A DNA stretch of 64,000 bases from contig JAKGSH010000006.1 in the NCBI GenBank assembly GCA_021568835.1, positions 1 to 64,000 of the forward strand, read 5' to 3'. The stretch comes from Streptomyces sp. Tue 6430. Lineage in GTDB: Bacteria > Actinomycetota > Actinomycetes > Streptomycetales > Streptomycetaceae. The first letter of the stretch is position 1. Every line of letters begins with the position of its first letter. The notes under the pieces are model-generated. The model was not told the DNA's origin, did not search any database, and saw only the letters and a list, made by a program, of their open reading frames with translations. The position numbers and the translations under genes were made by a program. Below, one piece after another: positions 35,075-44,459 of this stretch.

Positions 35075-36470
35075 GTGACACACCCCCGCAGACGCCCCGC
35101 CCTCCTCGCGGCCGTACCCGTGGCCGTGGCAGCACTGCTCACGGCCGCCGACCCCGCGCTCGCGGCCGGTCCGGTGGGCACGCCCGGTGTCGGCGACCCC
35201 TACTTCCCGCTCGCCGGGAACGGCGGCTACCACGTCGACCACTACGACCTGACCCTCCGTTACGACCCGGCCACCCGGCACCTCGACGGCAAGGCCGTCC
35301 TCACCGCCCGCACCACCCGGGCACTGAGCCGCTTCGACCTGGACCTGAACGGCCTGAAGGTCACCGCCCTGACCGTCGACCACGTCAAGGCCGGTCACCG
35401 GCGCGACGGCCAGGAACTCGTCGTCACCCCGCGCCGCGCCCTGCGCAAGGGCGCCCGCTTCCAGGTGACCGTCACCTACTCCGGCACCCCCGGCCCGGTC
35501 ACCGACCCCGACGGCTCCCCGACGGCTGGATCCCCACCGACGACGGCGCGTTCGTCGCGGGCGAGCCGCAGGGCGCCATGACCTGGTTCCCCGCCAACAA
35601 CCACCCCACCGACAAGTCCTCGTACGACTTCGCCATCACCGTCCCCGAGGGCCGTACGGCCGTCGCCAACGGGGTCCTCCTCGGCGAGCGGACCGCGCAC
35701 GGGCGGACCACCTACCGCTGGCGGCAGGCCGAGCCCATGGCCGCCTACCTCGCCACGGCCACCGTCGGCACCTTCCAGGTCCGGCAGTACACCACCCGCG
35801 ACGGCATCAGGGTCTACGACGCCGTCGACCCCCGCGAGGCGGCCGCCGCCAAGCCCGTGCTGGCGAAACTGCCCTCCGTGCTCGCATGGGGGAGCGGCCT
35901 GTTCGGCCCGTACCCGTACCGCGCGGCCGGGTCGATCGTGGACCATGCCCGGACGTCGGCTACGCCCTGGAGACCCAGACCCGGCCCGTGTACGACGGCG
36001 CGCCCGACCTGGGCACCCTCGTCCACGAGAGCGCCCACCAGTGGTTCGGCGACTCCGTCTCCCTCACCTCCTGGAAGGACATCTGGCTCAACGAGGGCTT
36101 CGCCACCTACGCCGAGTGGCTCTACGACGAACAGCACGGCGGCGCGCGCGCCCAGGCCGCCTTCGACGCGCTGTACGCCCGCCCGGCGGGCGACGGCCTG
36201 TGGGAATTCCCGCCCGGCGACCCCGGCAGCGGCGCGAACATCTTCGGTACGCCCGTCTACGCCCGCGGCGCCATGGCCCTGCACGCCCTGCGCACCACGG
36301 TCGGGGACCGCGCCTTCTTCCGCGTACTGCGCGCCTGGGCGTCCGCCCACCGCAACGGCCACGGCACCACCGCCCAGTTCGAGCGCCTGGCGGAGAAGGT
36401 GTCCGGCAAGGACCTCGGGAACGTCTTCAGGACCTGGCTGTACGCTCAGGGAAAGCCCAACCGCCCCTGA
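35075..36470 (+). CDS. Secreted M1 family metallopeptidase (frame broken twice)
   Basis: Zinc aminopeptidase, about 465 residues after repair. GTG 35075 follows CAGGAG. A Sec signal peptide ends near PALAAGPVG. The N-terminal beta domain ([20 protein letters not shown]) precedes the catalytic domain with [10 protein letters not shown] (HExxH) and the third zinc ligand in [12 protein letters not shown]; the substrate-binding loop is ALETQ in place of GAMEN, as in related secreted forms. Breaks at C runs 35517-35520 and 35948-35950 are each mended by one C. It is shorter than PepN because it lacks the C-terminal domain. Likely scavenges peptides outside the cell. Confidence 0.92.
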
Positions 36471-36512
36471 GGACCTGACCAGTTCCTCACACCTCTCGGC
36501 CAAGGTCGAGTC

Positions 36513-37106
36513 GTGATCACGCACCGCGCCCGTGCCGCGCTGCTCGCCGCGTCCCTGCTGTTGACCGGATGCGGGGGCGGCGCGGCCGCCGGCCCCGGCC
36601 ACCGGGACCCCGGCCTCACGACCACTCCGGCGGCACCGGGCACCCCCGCACCCCGGGCCGCCCGGACGCTCCCGCGGGACCTGCCGGGCCTCGGCCCGAA
36701 GACCCGCGCCGCCGTGCCGGCCTCCACCCGCCAGGTGGTCGTGGTGACCGGACGGGGCCCGGACTCCCCGCTCTCCACCGTCGCCCTGTACCGCCGCACC
36801 GGCACCGGCCGGCTGCCCGGCCTGGCCCGCCCACAACGCCCTGCGCGGCTGGACCGACCACCACCGGGCCGGCGACCGGTCGCCCGGCGCCCGTACGACT
36901 ACGCCCACCTGCCGCACGGGAAGGGCCCCGGCGTCCACCCCCGGGCCCTCACCGGACAGGAGGCGGGCCGGGGCCCCGACAACGAGCCCCTCGTCGCCGA
37001 CGTACGGCCGCTGTGCCGGATCGATCCGTCGGTGATCGACGCGGCGCGTCAGGAGATGGCCCGGCAGGAGGCGCGACGGGGTCCGCCGCGCGGGGCGGAC
37101 CGGTGA
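36513..37106 (+). pseudogene. Broken lipoprotein gene, possibly an L,D-transpeptidase remnant
   Basis: From GTG 36513 the frame gives a lipoprotein signal (ALLAASLLLTGCGGG, lipobox LTGC) and TRQVVVVTGRGPDSPLSTVA. After about 36810 the protein-like signal moves to another frame (WPAHNALRGWTDHHRAGD), reminiscent of Streptomyces L,D-transpeptidase-type lipoproteins as I remember them. It then returns to the first frame with an unrelated Arg/Ala-rich tail. At least two changes are needed and the catalytic YkuD cysteine motif is not found, so I think it is truly degraded or deleted rather than a single base error. Confidence 0.5.
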
Positions 37107-37127
37107 GCACCGGTCCGCCCCGCGCGG
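37086..37127. terminator. Bidirectional terminator with a perfect 20-bp stem
   Basis: CCGCGCGGGGCGGACCGGTG, AG, then its exact reverse complement. The stop of the plus-strand gene (37104-37106) sits at the loop and the WhiB stop is three bases beyond the other foot. Confidence 0.8.
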
Positions 37128-37129
37128 GA

Positions 37130-37378
37130 TCACGCACTGCGGCGTGCCTTGATGCGCCGCTTGAGGGCGCGCCGTTCGGTCTCGCTCGTGCCGCCCCAGA
37201 CACCGAGGCCCTGATCGGTCTGCAGCGCCCACTCCAGGCACTGCTCCCGTACCGGGCAGCCCCGGCAGACCGCCTTCGCCTGCTCGGTCTGCAGGAGTGC
37301 CGGACCCGAGGTGCCGATCGGGAAGAAGAGTTCCGGGTCCTCATGGCGGCACGCGGCGCTCTGTCGCCAGTCGTCCAT
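37130..37378 (-). CDS. WhiB-family iron-sulfur regulator
   Basis: 82 residues. Four cysteines bind a [4Fe-4S] cluster: Cys10, Cys38, Cys41, Cys47 (SAACRHEDPELFFPIG; AVCRGCPVREQCLEWAL). The GVWGG turn (59-63) and basic tail (RRALKRRIKARRSA) are the sigma-factor contact and DNA-binding parts. It resembles the WblE-like subgroup in length and in the FFPIGTSGPALLQ segment. ATG 37378 is spaced from AGGTGA. A single gene ended by a strong terminator. Likely redox- or NO-responsive. Confidence 0.93.
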   Translation of the reverse strand: MDDWRQSAACRHEDPELFFPIGTSGPALLQTEQAKAVCRGCPVREQCLEWALQTDQGLGVWGGTSETERRALKRRIKARRSA

Positions 37379-37501
37379 CGAAGTCACCTGCGATCGAAGT
37401 CGTGTGCGGTTGCGGATACTTGTCTCCCGGTCGGGTCACCGGCAGGGCGGAAGTGAAACCGCGTGCCGCGCGAACCGGTGGTCGCGGCCCTCGCCGCCGG
37501 C

Positions 37502-38401
37502 TCAGCCGCGCAGGGTCCGGGCCGCCGTCGCGGCGACGGCGGCCGTCACGGCGGCCAGGGCGGGGGAGTCGAGCTTCCACTGCTGCCAGAACAAGGGGAC
37601 GTCGAGGGGGCGTTCCGGCGCGAGGGAGACCAGCCGCCCGGCCGTCAGCAGCCTCCGGGCCTGCAGCTCGGGCACCATGCCCCAGCCGAGCCCGGCCGCC
37701 ACCGCGTCGAGGAAGCCCTCCGAGGTCGGCACGGCGTGCCGCAGCCGGCTCGCGCCGTCGGGGCCGCGCCGCAGCCGCCGTACGAACGCGTCCTGGAGGT
37801 CGTCGCGGCGGTCGAAGGTGACCACGGGCGCCCGCGCGAGCCCCTCGCCCAGCGGCACGCCGTCGAGGAAGGCGGCGGCGAAGCCGGGACTCGCGGCCGC
37901 GAAGTAGCGCATCGAGCCCAGGGACCTGACCGAGCAGCCCGTGACGGCGTCCGGCAAGGAGGTCACCGCGGCCATCACCAGGCCCTCGCGCAGCAGCTCC
38001 GCCGTCCGGGTCTCGTCCTCCCGGTGCAGTTCGAAGCAGAACGCGGGCTCGCGCGGTACGTCGGTGAGGGCGGGCAGGAACCAGGTGGCGAGCGAGTCCG
38101 CGTTGACCGCCACCGTCACGCGTGTCGGTTCCCCGGCGCCGCTCATGCCCAGCTCGGACCGCGTGTCGCGCTCCAGCCGGGCCAGCTGCCGGGCGAACCG
38201 TACGACGATCTCCCCGGACTCCGTCGGCCGCACCGGCTTGGTGCGCAGCAGCAGGACCCGGCCGGTGCGCTGCTCCAGCGCCTTCACCCGCTGGCTGACC
38301 GCCGACGGCGTCACGTGCAGTGCGGCGGCCGCGGCGTCGAAGGTGCCCTCGTCGACCACGGCGAGCAGGGTGCGCACCTGGTCGAGGGGAAGATCCGTCA
38401 T
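37502..38401 (-). CDS. LysR-family regulator, LysG/ArgP type
   Basis: 299 residues. The helix-turn-helix is at the N-terminus (LLAVVDEGTFDAAAAALHVT, PSAVSQRVKALEQRTG); the effector domain follows with the ArgP/LysG-type sequence ADSLATWFLPALTDV. It is divergent from a LysE-type exporter gene, the classical arrangement for lysine/arginine-sensing export control, with a palindrome between them. Expected to activate export when cytoplasmic lysine, arginine or a related diamino acid is high. Confidence 0.92.
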   Translation of the reverse strand: MTDLPLDQVRTLLAVVDEGTFDAAAAALHVTPSAVSQRVKALEQRTGRVLLLRTKPVRPTESGEIVVRFARQLARLERDTRSELGMSGAGEPTRVTVAVNADSLATWFLPALTDVPREPAFCFELHREDETRTAELLREGLVMAAVTSLPDAVTGCSVRSLGSMRYFAAASPGFAAAFLDGVPLGEGLARAPVVTFDRRDDLQDAFVRRLRRGPDGASRLRHAVPTSEGFLDAVAAGLGWGMVPELQARRLLTAGRLVSLAPERPLDVPLFWQQWKLDSPALAAVTAAVAATAARTLRG

Positions 38402-38408
38402 CACGATC

Positions 38409-38434
38409 GCTAATGATACGTAAGAATCTTTAGC
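38409..38434. promoter_or_regulatory. Probable LysG/ArgP binding site
   Basis: GCTAA, 16 bases, TTAGC inverted repeat in an AT-rich patch (TAATGATACGTAAGAATCTT) between the divergent regulator and exporter genes. It covers the likely -35 region of the exporter and the regulator start. Confidence 0.6.
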
Positions 38435-38470
38435 TGGTCCCGCAGTGATTCACTCCCTAGCGTGGAGCCC

Positions 38471-39085
38471 ATGTCCACCTCCCTCGCCGCCGCGGCGGCC
38501 GGCTTCGGCACCGGTCTCTCCCTCATCGTCGCCATCGGCGCCCAGAACGCCTTCGTCCTGCGCCAGGGCGTCCGCCGGGACGCCGTCCTCGCCGTCGTCG
38601 CGATCTGCGCGCTGTCCGACGCCGTCCTCATCACCCTCGGGGTGGCCGGGGTGGGCGCGCTGGTGGTGGCCTGGCCCGGCGCGCTCACCGCCGTCGCCTG
38701 GCTCGGCGGCGCCTTCCTCCTCTGCTACGGCGCCCTCGCCGCCCGCCGGGTGCTCAGGCCGGGCGGTGCCCTGGAGACGGCGGGCGAGGCCGCCGGCTCG
38801 CGGCGGCGGGCGGTCCTCACCTGCCTCGCGATGACCTGGCTCAACCCGCACGTCTACCTCGACACGGTCTTCCTGCTCGGCACCGTCGCCGCCGACCGCG
38901 GGCCGCTGCGCTGGACCTTCGGCCTGGGCGCGGCGGCGGCCAGCCTGTGCTGGTTCGCCGCGCTGGGCTTCGGGGCGCGGCTGCTCGGCCGCTTCCTGGC
39001 CCGGCCCGGCGCCTGGCGCGTCCTGGACGGACTCGTCGCCGCCACGATGATCACCCTCGGCGTCACCCTGATCGCCGGCGCCTGA
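38471..39085 (+). CDS. LysE/ArgO family amino-acid exporter
   Basis: 204 residues, six membrane spans. Family features: AAGFGTGLSLIVAIGAQNAF at the N-terminus (GAQNAF is the LysE/ArgO signature), VLRQGVRRDA, and MTWLNPHVYLDTV in the middle. Exports lysine or arginine in exchange for protons. The ATG at 38471 has no clear ribosome site; a TAGCGT box about eight bases upstream suggests a leaderless mRNA. Controlled by the divergent LysG-type gene. Confidence 0.92.
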   Translation: MSTSLAAAAAGFGTGLSLIVAIGAQNAFVLRQGVRRDAVLAVVAICALSDAVLITLGVAGVGALVVAWPGALTAVAWLGGAFLLCYGALAARRVLRPGGALETAGEAAGSRRRAVLTCLAMTWLNPHVYLDTVFLLGTVAADRGPLRWTFGLGAAAASLCWFAALGFGARLLGRFLARPGAWRVLDGLVAATMITLGVTLIAGA

Positions 39086-39111
39086 TCGCCGGTGCCTGAT
39101 CGCCGGTGCCT
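39070..39111. repeat. Three tandem copies of a 14-bp repeat over the exporter stop codon
   Basis: GATCGCCGGTGCCT-type units at 39070, 39084 and 39098. The first supplies the last codons and stop of the exporter gene. Confidence 0.85.
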
Positions 39112-39121
39112 GAGCGTCCGT

Positions 39122-39169
39122 GCAGCCGCAGCCGCAGCCGCAGCCGGAGCCGGAGCCGGAGCCGCAGCC
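39122..39169. repeat. Hexanucleotide microsatellite
   Basis: Four GCAGCC, three GGAGCC and one GCAGCC in an uninterrupted run. Intergenic between the exporter and the cNMP-domain gene. Confidence 0.85.
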
Positions 39170-39292
39170 GCGACCTCGCCGGCTCCTCTGCCCGGGTCGG
39201 CCACGCCGGCGTCGCCGGGCCGCCCCGCCGCCACACTGCCCCCGGCGGTGTTCGCGCCGTGGCGCTGTCGCGTCCGGAGCCCTGCGCCAGGG

Positions 39293-39747
39293 TCAGATGA
39301 CCCGGCGGCGGTGCGCGCCGTACTGATCCAGCAGTCTGACCCGGGTCGCCTCCAGGCGGTGGGCGAGGATCTCGGCCACGATGCGGACCAGGGAGAGGCC
39401 GAGGGCGGGGTCCTCCTCGCACAGCTTGAGCACCGCCCGGGCCTCGAACTCGTAGGCGCGGACCGGGCTGAACGCCTCCGCGCCGAAGTCCCACTGGTAC
39501 GGCGGGAACAGCCAGGACCAGCCGAGCAGGTCGCCGGTGCCGAGACTGGCGACGGTGACCCGCTGGACGGACGTCACCTGCTGGTCCAGGGAGACCGCGC
39601 CGGAACGGATGACCCAGAAGCGGTCGGCCGTGCCGCCCGCCTCGAAGATCCTGGTGTCCTCCGGGAAGGACACCTCGCGGGCGAGGGTCATCAGACGCAG
39701 GCGCTGGGGCGGGGGAGGGCGGTCAGCAGCTTCGTCGCTCTGGTCAT
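39293..39747 (-). CDS. Cyclic-nucleotide-binding domain protein (frame broken near the start)
   Basis: About 151 residues: a lone CAP_ED beta-barrel (REVSFPEDTRIFEAGGTADR, FWVIRSGAVSL, LGTGDLLGWSWLFPPYQWDF) and the long helix (LVRIVAEILAHRLEATRVRL), without a helix-turn-helix. ATG 39747 follows GAGGAG and gives MTRATKLLTALPPPQRLRLM once one base is added to the run 39711-39715. Such stand-alone sensors bind cAMP or other ligands and act by protein contact. It is isolated from other genes. Confidence 0.82.
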
Positions 39748-40031
39748 GGCACGGGTCTCCTCGGCGGCGGTGGTTCCGGGATGTTCCCTCACCCATTTTC
39801 AGCCGCTGCGGGCGCCCCGGGCACCTCGGCGGCGGAAGGTTTCGCCGGCGGGCATGCGAAAGCCCTGGCGGGACGGGGAAGCCAGCCAGGGCCGTCGCAT
39901 GCGGTGTGCGGAGGAGACGAACTCGACTCCGCGACCACTTGATGAACCGTAAACCATTCCGGCGCTTTTCGCGCACCCATAACCCGGTCACGTGACCTGT
40001 TTCACTTCTCCGCGCGCCGGTCCCGTTCCGC

Positions 40032-41509
40032 TCACTCCGCGTCCCGCGCGACCACCCTGACCGTGTCGAGCCGCCGGTCCGTCGGGTCCGGCAGGTTCAT
40101 GCCGGCCTCCAGCCCCGAGCGCAGATAGCGCAGCACCGGCTCGGTGAGCCGCTCGCCGGGCAGGACGGCGGGGATGCCCGGCGGATACGGCGTGATCAGC
40201 TCCGCGGCGACCCGGCCGGCCGCCTTCGACAAGGGGACGTGCTCGGCCGGGCCGAAGAACGCGTCCCGCGGCAACAGTGCCTGTGCCAGACGGAGTTCGG
40301 CCGGGGCGGCACCTCCGTGCGGGGCGCCGGCCGCAGGTCCGGCGCGGCATGCGCGAGGTCCTTGAGGGCCGAGAGAAGCTCCCCGGTCGTCGCCCGGTCG
40401 TCGCCGTGGGTGATCTGGGCGCCGATCCGCCGGTGGTCGCTCAGGTGGACGTCGACCGAACGGTGCTCGTGCAGCCAGTCGGCCGCCTGGAAGCCCGAGA
40501 CACCCAGCTCCTCGAGGTCGATGACGACGGGCAGCGGATCGAAGTCGTCGGCCAGGTCCGGACCGCAGTAGTCCGCCCGGTCGTCGACGTGCATGCCGTC
40601 GATCTGCTCGACGGCCGCCCGCACCTCGGCCGCCAGCTCCAGGGCCGTACCCGTCAACTCCTCGCCGTGCAGGCACATCTGCCGCCGCCAGCCGTCGAGC
40701 CCGGCGTACAGCAGCGTCGACGGGCTGGTCGTGCCCAGCAGGTCCGCGCGCGTCTTCAGCAGCTCCGCCGGGACACGGCCGCCCTGGAGGTGGAAGACCG
40801 AGCCCTGCTCCAGGCCGCTGCCCATCTTGTGGACGCTGGTGACACAGATGTCGGCGCCCGCGTCCATCGCCCAGGAGGGCAGTTCCGGATGGAAGGGCAG
40901 GTGCGCGCCCCACGCCTCGTCCACGATCAGCGGCAGTCCGCGGCGGTGGCAGACCTCGGCGATCGCCCGCAGGTCCGCGCAGGCGCCGTACGGCGTCGGG
41001 CTGGTGACCAGGGCGCCCTTCGCGTCGGGGTGGACCTCGAAGGCCTTCTCGAACCTCGCGGCGGACGGCGGATGCGCCAGATGCCGCTCGGCGTCCCACT
41101 GCGGCTCCACCCACACCGGTTCGATCCCGGCCAGGATCAGGCCCGACACCACCGACTTGTGCGCGTCCCGCCCGATCAGCAGTTTCTCGTGCGGCCCGGC
41201 CACCGACAGCATCGCGGCCTTGACCGACAGGGAACTCCCGCACGTCGTGAAGAAGGTGTGCTCGGCGTGGACGGCGTCCGCCATCAGCTCCTCGGCGCGT
41301 TCCAGGACCCGTCCCCGGGTCAGCCGGTCGTCGAGCCCGCCCGACGCCAGGACGTCACCGAGGAACACCGCGTCGCCCAGCACCGACCGTACGTCGGGGT
41401 CGGCGCCGCGTGCCTGTTTGTGCCCGGGCGGTGAGAACGCCGGCCGCCCCTGGCGGTGGTACTCGACGAGTGCTTCCAGAACGGGTGCGCGCGTGTGATC
41501 GACCGACAT
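40032..41509 (-). CDS. Orn/Lys/Arg decarboxylase family enzyme (frame broken once)
   Basis: PLP fold type I decarboxylase, about 492 residues after repair. Landmarks: FSPPGHKQARGADPDV, TFFTTCGSSLSVKAAML, VTSPTPYGACADLRAIAEVC, LIVDEAWGAHLPFHP and the PLP lysine in TSVHKMGSGLEQGS. The C-terminal domain (PLSKAAGRVAAELITPYPPG) is reached after adding one base at 40303-40306. Converts lysine, ornithine or arginine to a diamine or polyamine; it is the shorter type without the wing domain. The LysG/LysE pair 1.6 kb away may reflect a shared basic amino-acid theme. Confidence 0.92.
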
Positions 41510-41590
41510 GCGCTGCCGGGTGCCCGCACCGCCGCCCGTCAATCGGGCGCGTGCGTACCGCCGCCCTGTGCGGGTGGGGGCGGGCGGAGT

Positions 41591-41812
41591 TCAGGAGGCG
41601 CCCGTGTGATGCCCCGGGGTCACGATCTCGTCCAGCACGTCCAGGACCGCCTCGTACGCCAGGCTCCGCACGTGCGCCTCACGCGCCGCGTCCGGATCGG
41701 TGCGCCCGAGGTCCTCGCTCCGCGACCGCAGGTTCCGCAGCTCCTCGCGCGCGCGGGCCCTGGCGCGCTGGATGCGCCGCAGCAGTTCGTCCGAGTCCAC
41801 GACATCCGTCAT
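41591..41812 (-). CDS. Small helical hypothetical protein
   Basis: 73 residues, mostly one charged helix (DELLRRIQRARARAREELRN) and a second (HVRSLAYEAVLDVLDEIVTP). ATG 41812 has a close GGAG. No known family. Upstream of the decarboxylase on the same strand, 81 bases away, so possibly co-transcribed. Confidence 0.6.
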   Translation of the reverse strand: MTDVVDSDELLRRIQRARARAREELRNLRSRSEDLGRTDPDAAREAHVRSLAYEAVLDVLDEIVTPGHHTGAS

Positions 41813-42049
41813 GCACTCCGCCTACCCCCGCGGGGCCCGTCGATGACCCCGTTCCCCGGACGATCGCCCCGGCCGTCGTCGACGACCTGCCGGATGCCGC
41901 CGAACGTCGCTGAACGCCGCCGAATGTGTCGAATGCCCGGAAGGGAAGGTTTGGACGGGCTTTCGGGGGCCAGCCGGACAGAGGGGGCCGGGCACAACCG
42001 GCGGGGGAGAGACCACTGGAGCAGTCGAGGACGTCAGGAGACCGAAAGG

Positions 42050-42613
42050 ATGCGTGCGAACGCGAACCACCGGACCGACCGGAGCAGCAGGATCGGCCCG
42101 ACCTACCCGACCTACCCGACCGGCGAGGCCGGCCGGCCGGCCCGCATGGACCGCACGGACTGGCCGGACCGGCCCGATCGAATCGACGGCACGCACGGCA
42201 TCGACGCGCCGCCCCTGGTGCACTGCCACGGGGACGGGCCCTGTCGGCCGTCCGACGTCCGCAGCGCCATACGGCGCGCACTCGACGGACGAGGCGCGAC
42301 GACCGGCGGCCCCTACGACGAGGAGGCCCTCTCCGACGCGCTGCTCGTCGCCTCGGAACTCACCTCCAACGCCATCCTCCACGGGGGCGGCATCACCGAC
42401 TTCGACGTGGACGTCGACGGGTGGGCCGTGCTGGTCTCCGTGAGCGACCGCAGCGACCGGCTGCCCGTCGTCACCGATCCGCTCGACGACCAGGGGCGGC
42501 GCCGGCCGGGCGGCCGGGGCTGGCCGATCGTCTGCCGGCTGGCCTGCGACGTCCGGGTGTCCGGCCTGCCGGCCGGCGGCAAGCGCATCACCGCCGTCGT
42601 CCCCGTGGTCTGA
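42050..42613 (+). CDS. HATPase-domain protein, anti-sigma-factor/serine-kinase type
   Basis: 187 residues. The first 60 residues are Arg/Pro/Asp-rich and disordered, with a small repeat (PTYPTYPTG, DRPDRIDGT). The GHKL ATPase domain follows: DALLVASELTSNAILHGG (N box) and GRGWPIVCRLACDVRV (G2 region). This fits the RsbW/SpoIIAB-like proteins that bind sigma factors and phosphorylate STAS antagonists. The sigma factor 308 bases downstream is an obvious candidate partner. Confidence 0.85.
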   Translation: MRANANHRTDRSSRIGPTYPTYPTGEAGRPARMDRTDWPDRPDRIDGTHGIDAPPLVHCHGDGPCRPSDVRSAIRRALDGRGATTGGPYDEEALSDALLVASELTSNAILHGGGITDFDVDVDGWAVLVSVSDRSDRLPVVTDPLDDQGRRRPGGRGWPIVCRLACDVRVSGLPAGGKRITAVVPVV

Positions 42614-42921
42614 CCCGCCACCGACCCCTCCCGCGGTCGCCGGGCCCCCGACCGCCGCCGATCGGCGCCGAGGCCCGCGTCCGGACCCGCCTCCGAGTCC
42701 GCGGTCCGGACCCGCCGTCCCGGTCGCGGCGGCCCTCCGAAGAGGTTTCCCGGCACCGGAGTTTGTTCCTCCGGACCCAGGGCAGACGGAGGTTCGTGCT
42801 TCGGACCGGAGGCGCGCCCAGGGGAGCGGTACGACCGCTCCGGGGCGCTCCAGGCGCCCCGGACGGCAGCGGCCCCTCCCGTGGTCATTCCCCTGACTCC
42901 ACCGTTCAGGAGCGATCCCGC
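42614..42921. other. Upstream region of the sigma-factor gene
   Basis: 308 bases without a gene. GC-rich, with repeated GGCGCCCC-type tracts near 42810-42875; CAGGAG at 42907-42912 is the ribosome site of the next gene. No promoter motif I would trust. Confidence 0.45.
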
Positions 42922-43760
42922 ATGCTCATCGACATGGCGACAAGCCGTCCCGCCGCATCAACCCCGAACACCACCGCCCAGTCCCGCCGGACCCACGACG
43001 ACGCCCCCGACACCACCGCCCTCTTCATCCGGCTGACCACGATGGAGGAGGGCCCGGAGCGGGACGCCGTACGCGACCGGATCGTCACCGCCTGGCTGCC
43101 CATGGCCCACCGGATCGCCGGCCGCTTCCGCGACCGCGGCGAGGCCGTCGAGGACCTCCGGCAGGTGGCCGCACTCGGCCTGGTGAAGGCCGTCGACCGC
43201 TTCGACCCGGAACGCGGAGCCTTCGAGAGCTACGCCGTCCCCACCATCACCGGGGAGATCAAGCGGCACTTCCGGGACCGGATGTGGGCCCTGCGGGTCC
43301 CGCGCCGGGTGCAGGAACTGCGCAACAAGGTGCGCGTCGCCCGGCGCGAGCTGGCCCAGACGCCCGGCGCCCTCGAGCCGTCGACCGCCGACCTCGCCGC
43401 CCACACGGGTCTCACCGAGGACGAGGTCGCCGCGGGCCTCGAGGCCCTGGAGAGCTTCAGCACCCTGTCGCTGGACGCCGAACTCCCCGCCGGTGACGAC
43501 GGCTACAGCCTCGTGGACACCCTCGGCGGGCCGACGCCTCCTACGACATCGTGGTCGACCGCGAGTCCGCCAAGGAGAGCCTGCGCCGGCTGCCGGAACG
43601 CGAGCGGGCCATTCTCTACATGCGTTTCTTCGAGGACATGACCCAGAGCCGCATCGCCGACCGGCTCGGCATCTCCCAGATGCACGTCTCGCGGCTCATC
43701 AGCCGCAGCTGCGCCCAGGTGCGCCAGGAAGCCCTGGGGCGACCGGGCGACCGCCGCTGA
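42922..43760 (+). CDS. SigB/SigF-family RNA polymerase sigma factor (frame broken once)
   Basis: About 279 residues. Region 2 (MAHRIAGRFRDRGEAVEDLR, QVAALGLVKAVDRFDPERGA, FESYAVPTITGEIKRHFRDR), region 3 (VPRRVQELRNKVRVARRELA) and region 4 with its helix-turn-helix (MTQSRIADRLGISQMHVSRL) are all present. One base is missing in the GGGCC at 43528-43532; repair joins LVDTLGGPDASYDIVVDRES. SigB-type sigma factors direct osmotic, oxidative and developmental stress genes in Streptomyces and are held by HATPase anti-sigma factors such as the upstream gene product. Confidence 0.93.
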
Positions 43761-43782
43761 ACCGGCCCGATAGCCGTACGTG

Positions 43783-43815
43783 TCCCATCCGTTTCCCATC
43801 CGTTTCCCACCCGTT
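43783..43815. repeat. Three 11-bp direct repeats before the DUF5133 gene
   Basis: TCCCATCCGTT, TCCCATCCGTT and TCCCACCCGTT in tandem, 22 bases before the start codon. Helical spacing of about one turn suggests a possible regulator site; a slipped repeat is equally possible. Confidence 0.6.
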
Positions 43816-43962
43816 TCGGACCAGGAGCAGTCGTCGATGCTGATGCCCCACCCCGCCGTCCTGCGCACCCTCGTCGCCGAGTACGAGGCCGCCACGGCGA
43901 CCGGATCCGCCGCGGTCGGCACGCGGGCGCAGGACCTTGCTTACCGGGTTCCTTGCAAAAAG

Positions 43963-43982
43963 CCCCGGCGTTCACGCCGGGG
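43963..43982. other. Left-end subterminal hairpin of the element
   Basis: CCCCGGCG, TTCA, CGCCGGGG. It lies 18 bases inside the left end, the position where TnpA binds in IS608. The tnpA stop codon falls within it. Confidence 0.8.
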
Positions 43983-44432
43983 ATGAATGCATCTCAAGAC
44001 TGCTCTGACGTGCACCTTGAAGCGGACGTTGTTGCTGCTCGATGTACTGGCGGACGATCGCCAACGGTGCCCCGCCGCATGACGCGGAGAAGTAGGAGGG
44101 CGACCACAGGTGCCCGTGCATGACGGCGTGGTCGGTGCGGCCGGTGAACTCCTGCCGTATCCGGCGGGCGGAGACGCCCTTGAGGCTGTTGACCAGCTTG
44201 GAGACGGCGACCTTGGGTGGGTAATGCACCAGGAGGTGGACGTGATCACGTTCGCCGTTGAACTCCTTCAGCTCCGCTTCGAAGTCCTCGCACACCTTGC
44301 GCATGATCTCTTCGCAGCGTGTCAGCATCTCGTCGGTGAACACCCGCGCCGGTACTTCGTCACGAAGACCAAGTGCACGTGCATCGCCGAAACCACATGC
44401 CTGCCAGGCCTGTAATCGTTTCGCTCATCCAT
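43972..44432 (-). CDS. tnpA: TnpA, Y1 HUH transposase of the IS200/IS605 family (frame broken once)
   Basis: About 153 residues after repair, the normal size. HUH motif His64-Val-His66 (RDHVHLLVHYPP); catalytic Tyr130 (IVRQYIEQQQRP); N-terminal AMHVHLVFVTKYRRG. Cuts and joins single-stranded DNA at the hairpin-marked ends. One base is missing in the CCC run 44343-44345, between TKYRRG and VFTDEML. The error is of the kind seen throughout the window, so TnpA may well be intact in the organism. ATG 44432 is chosen for the MDERNDYRPG start. Confidence 0.92.
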
Positions 44433-44459
44433 GAGACCAATCGTAGTAAGGTCCTGGTG

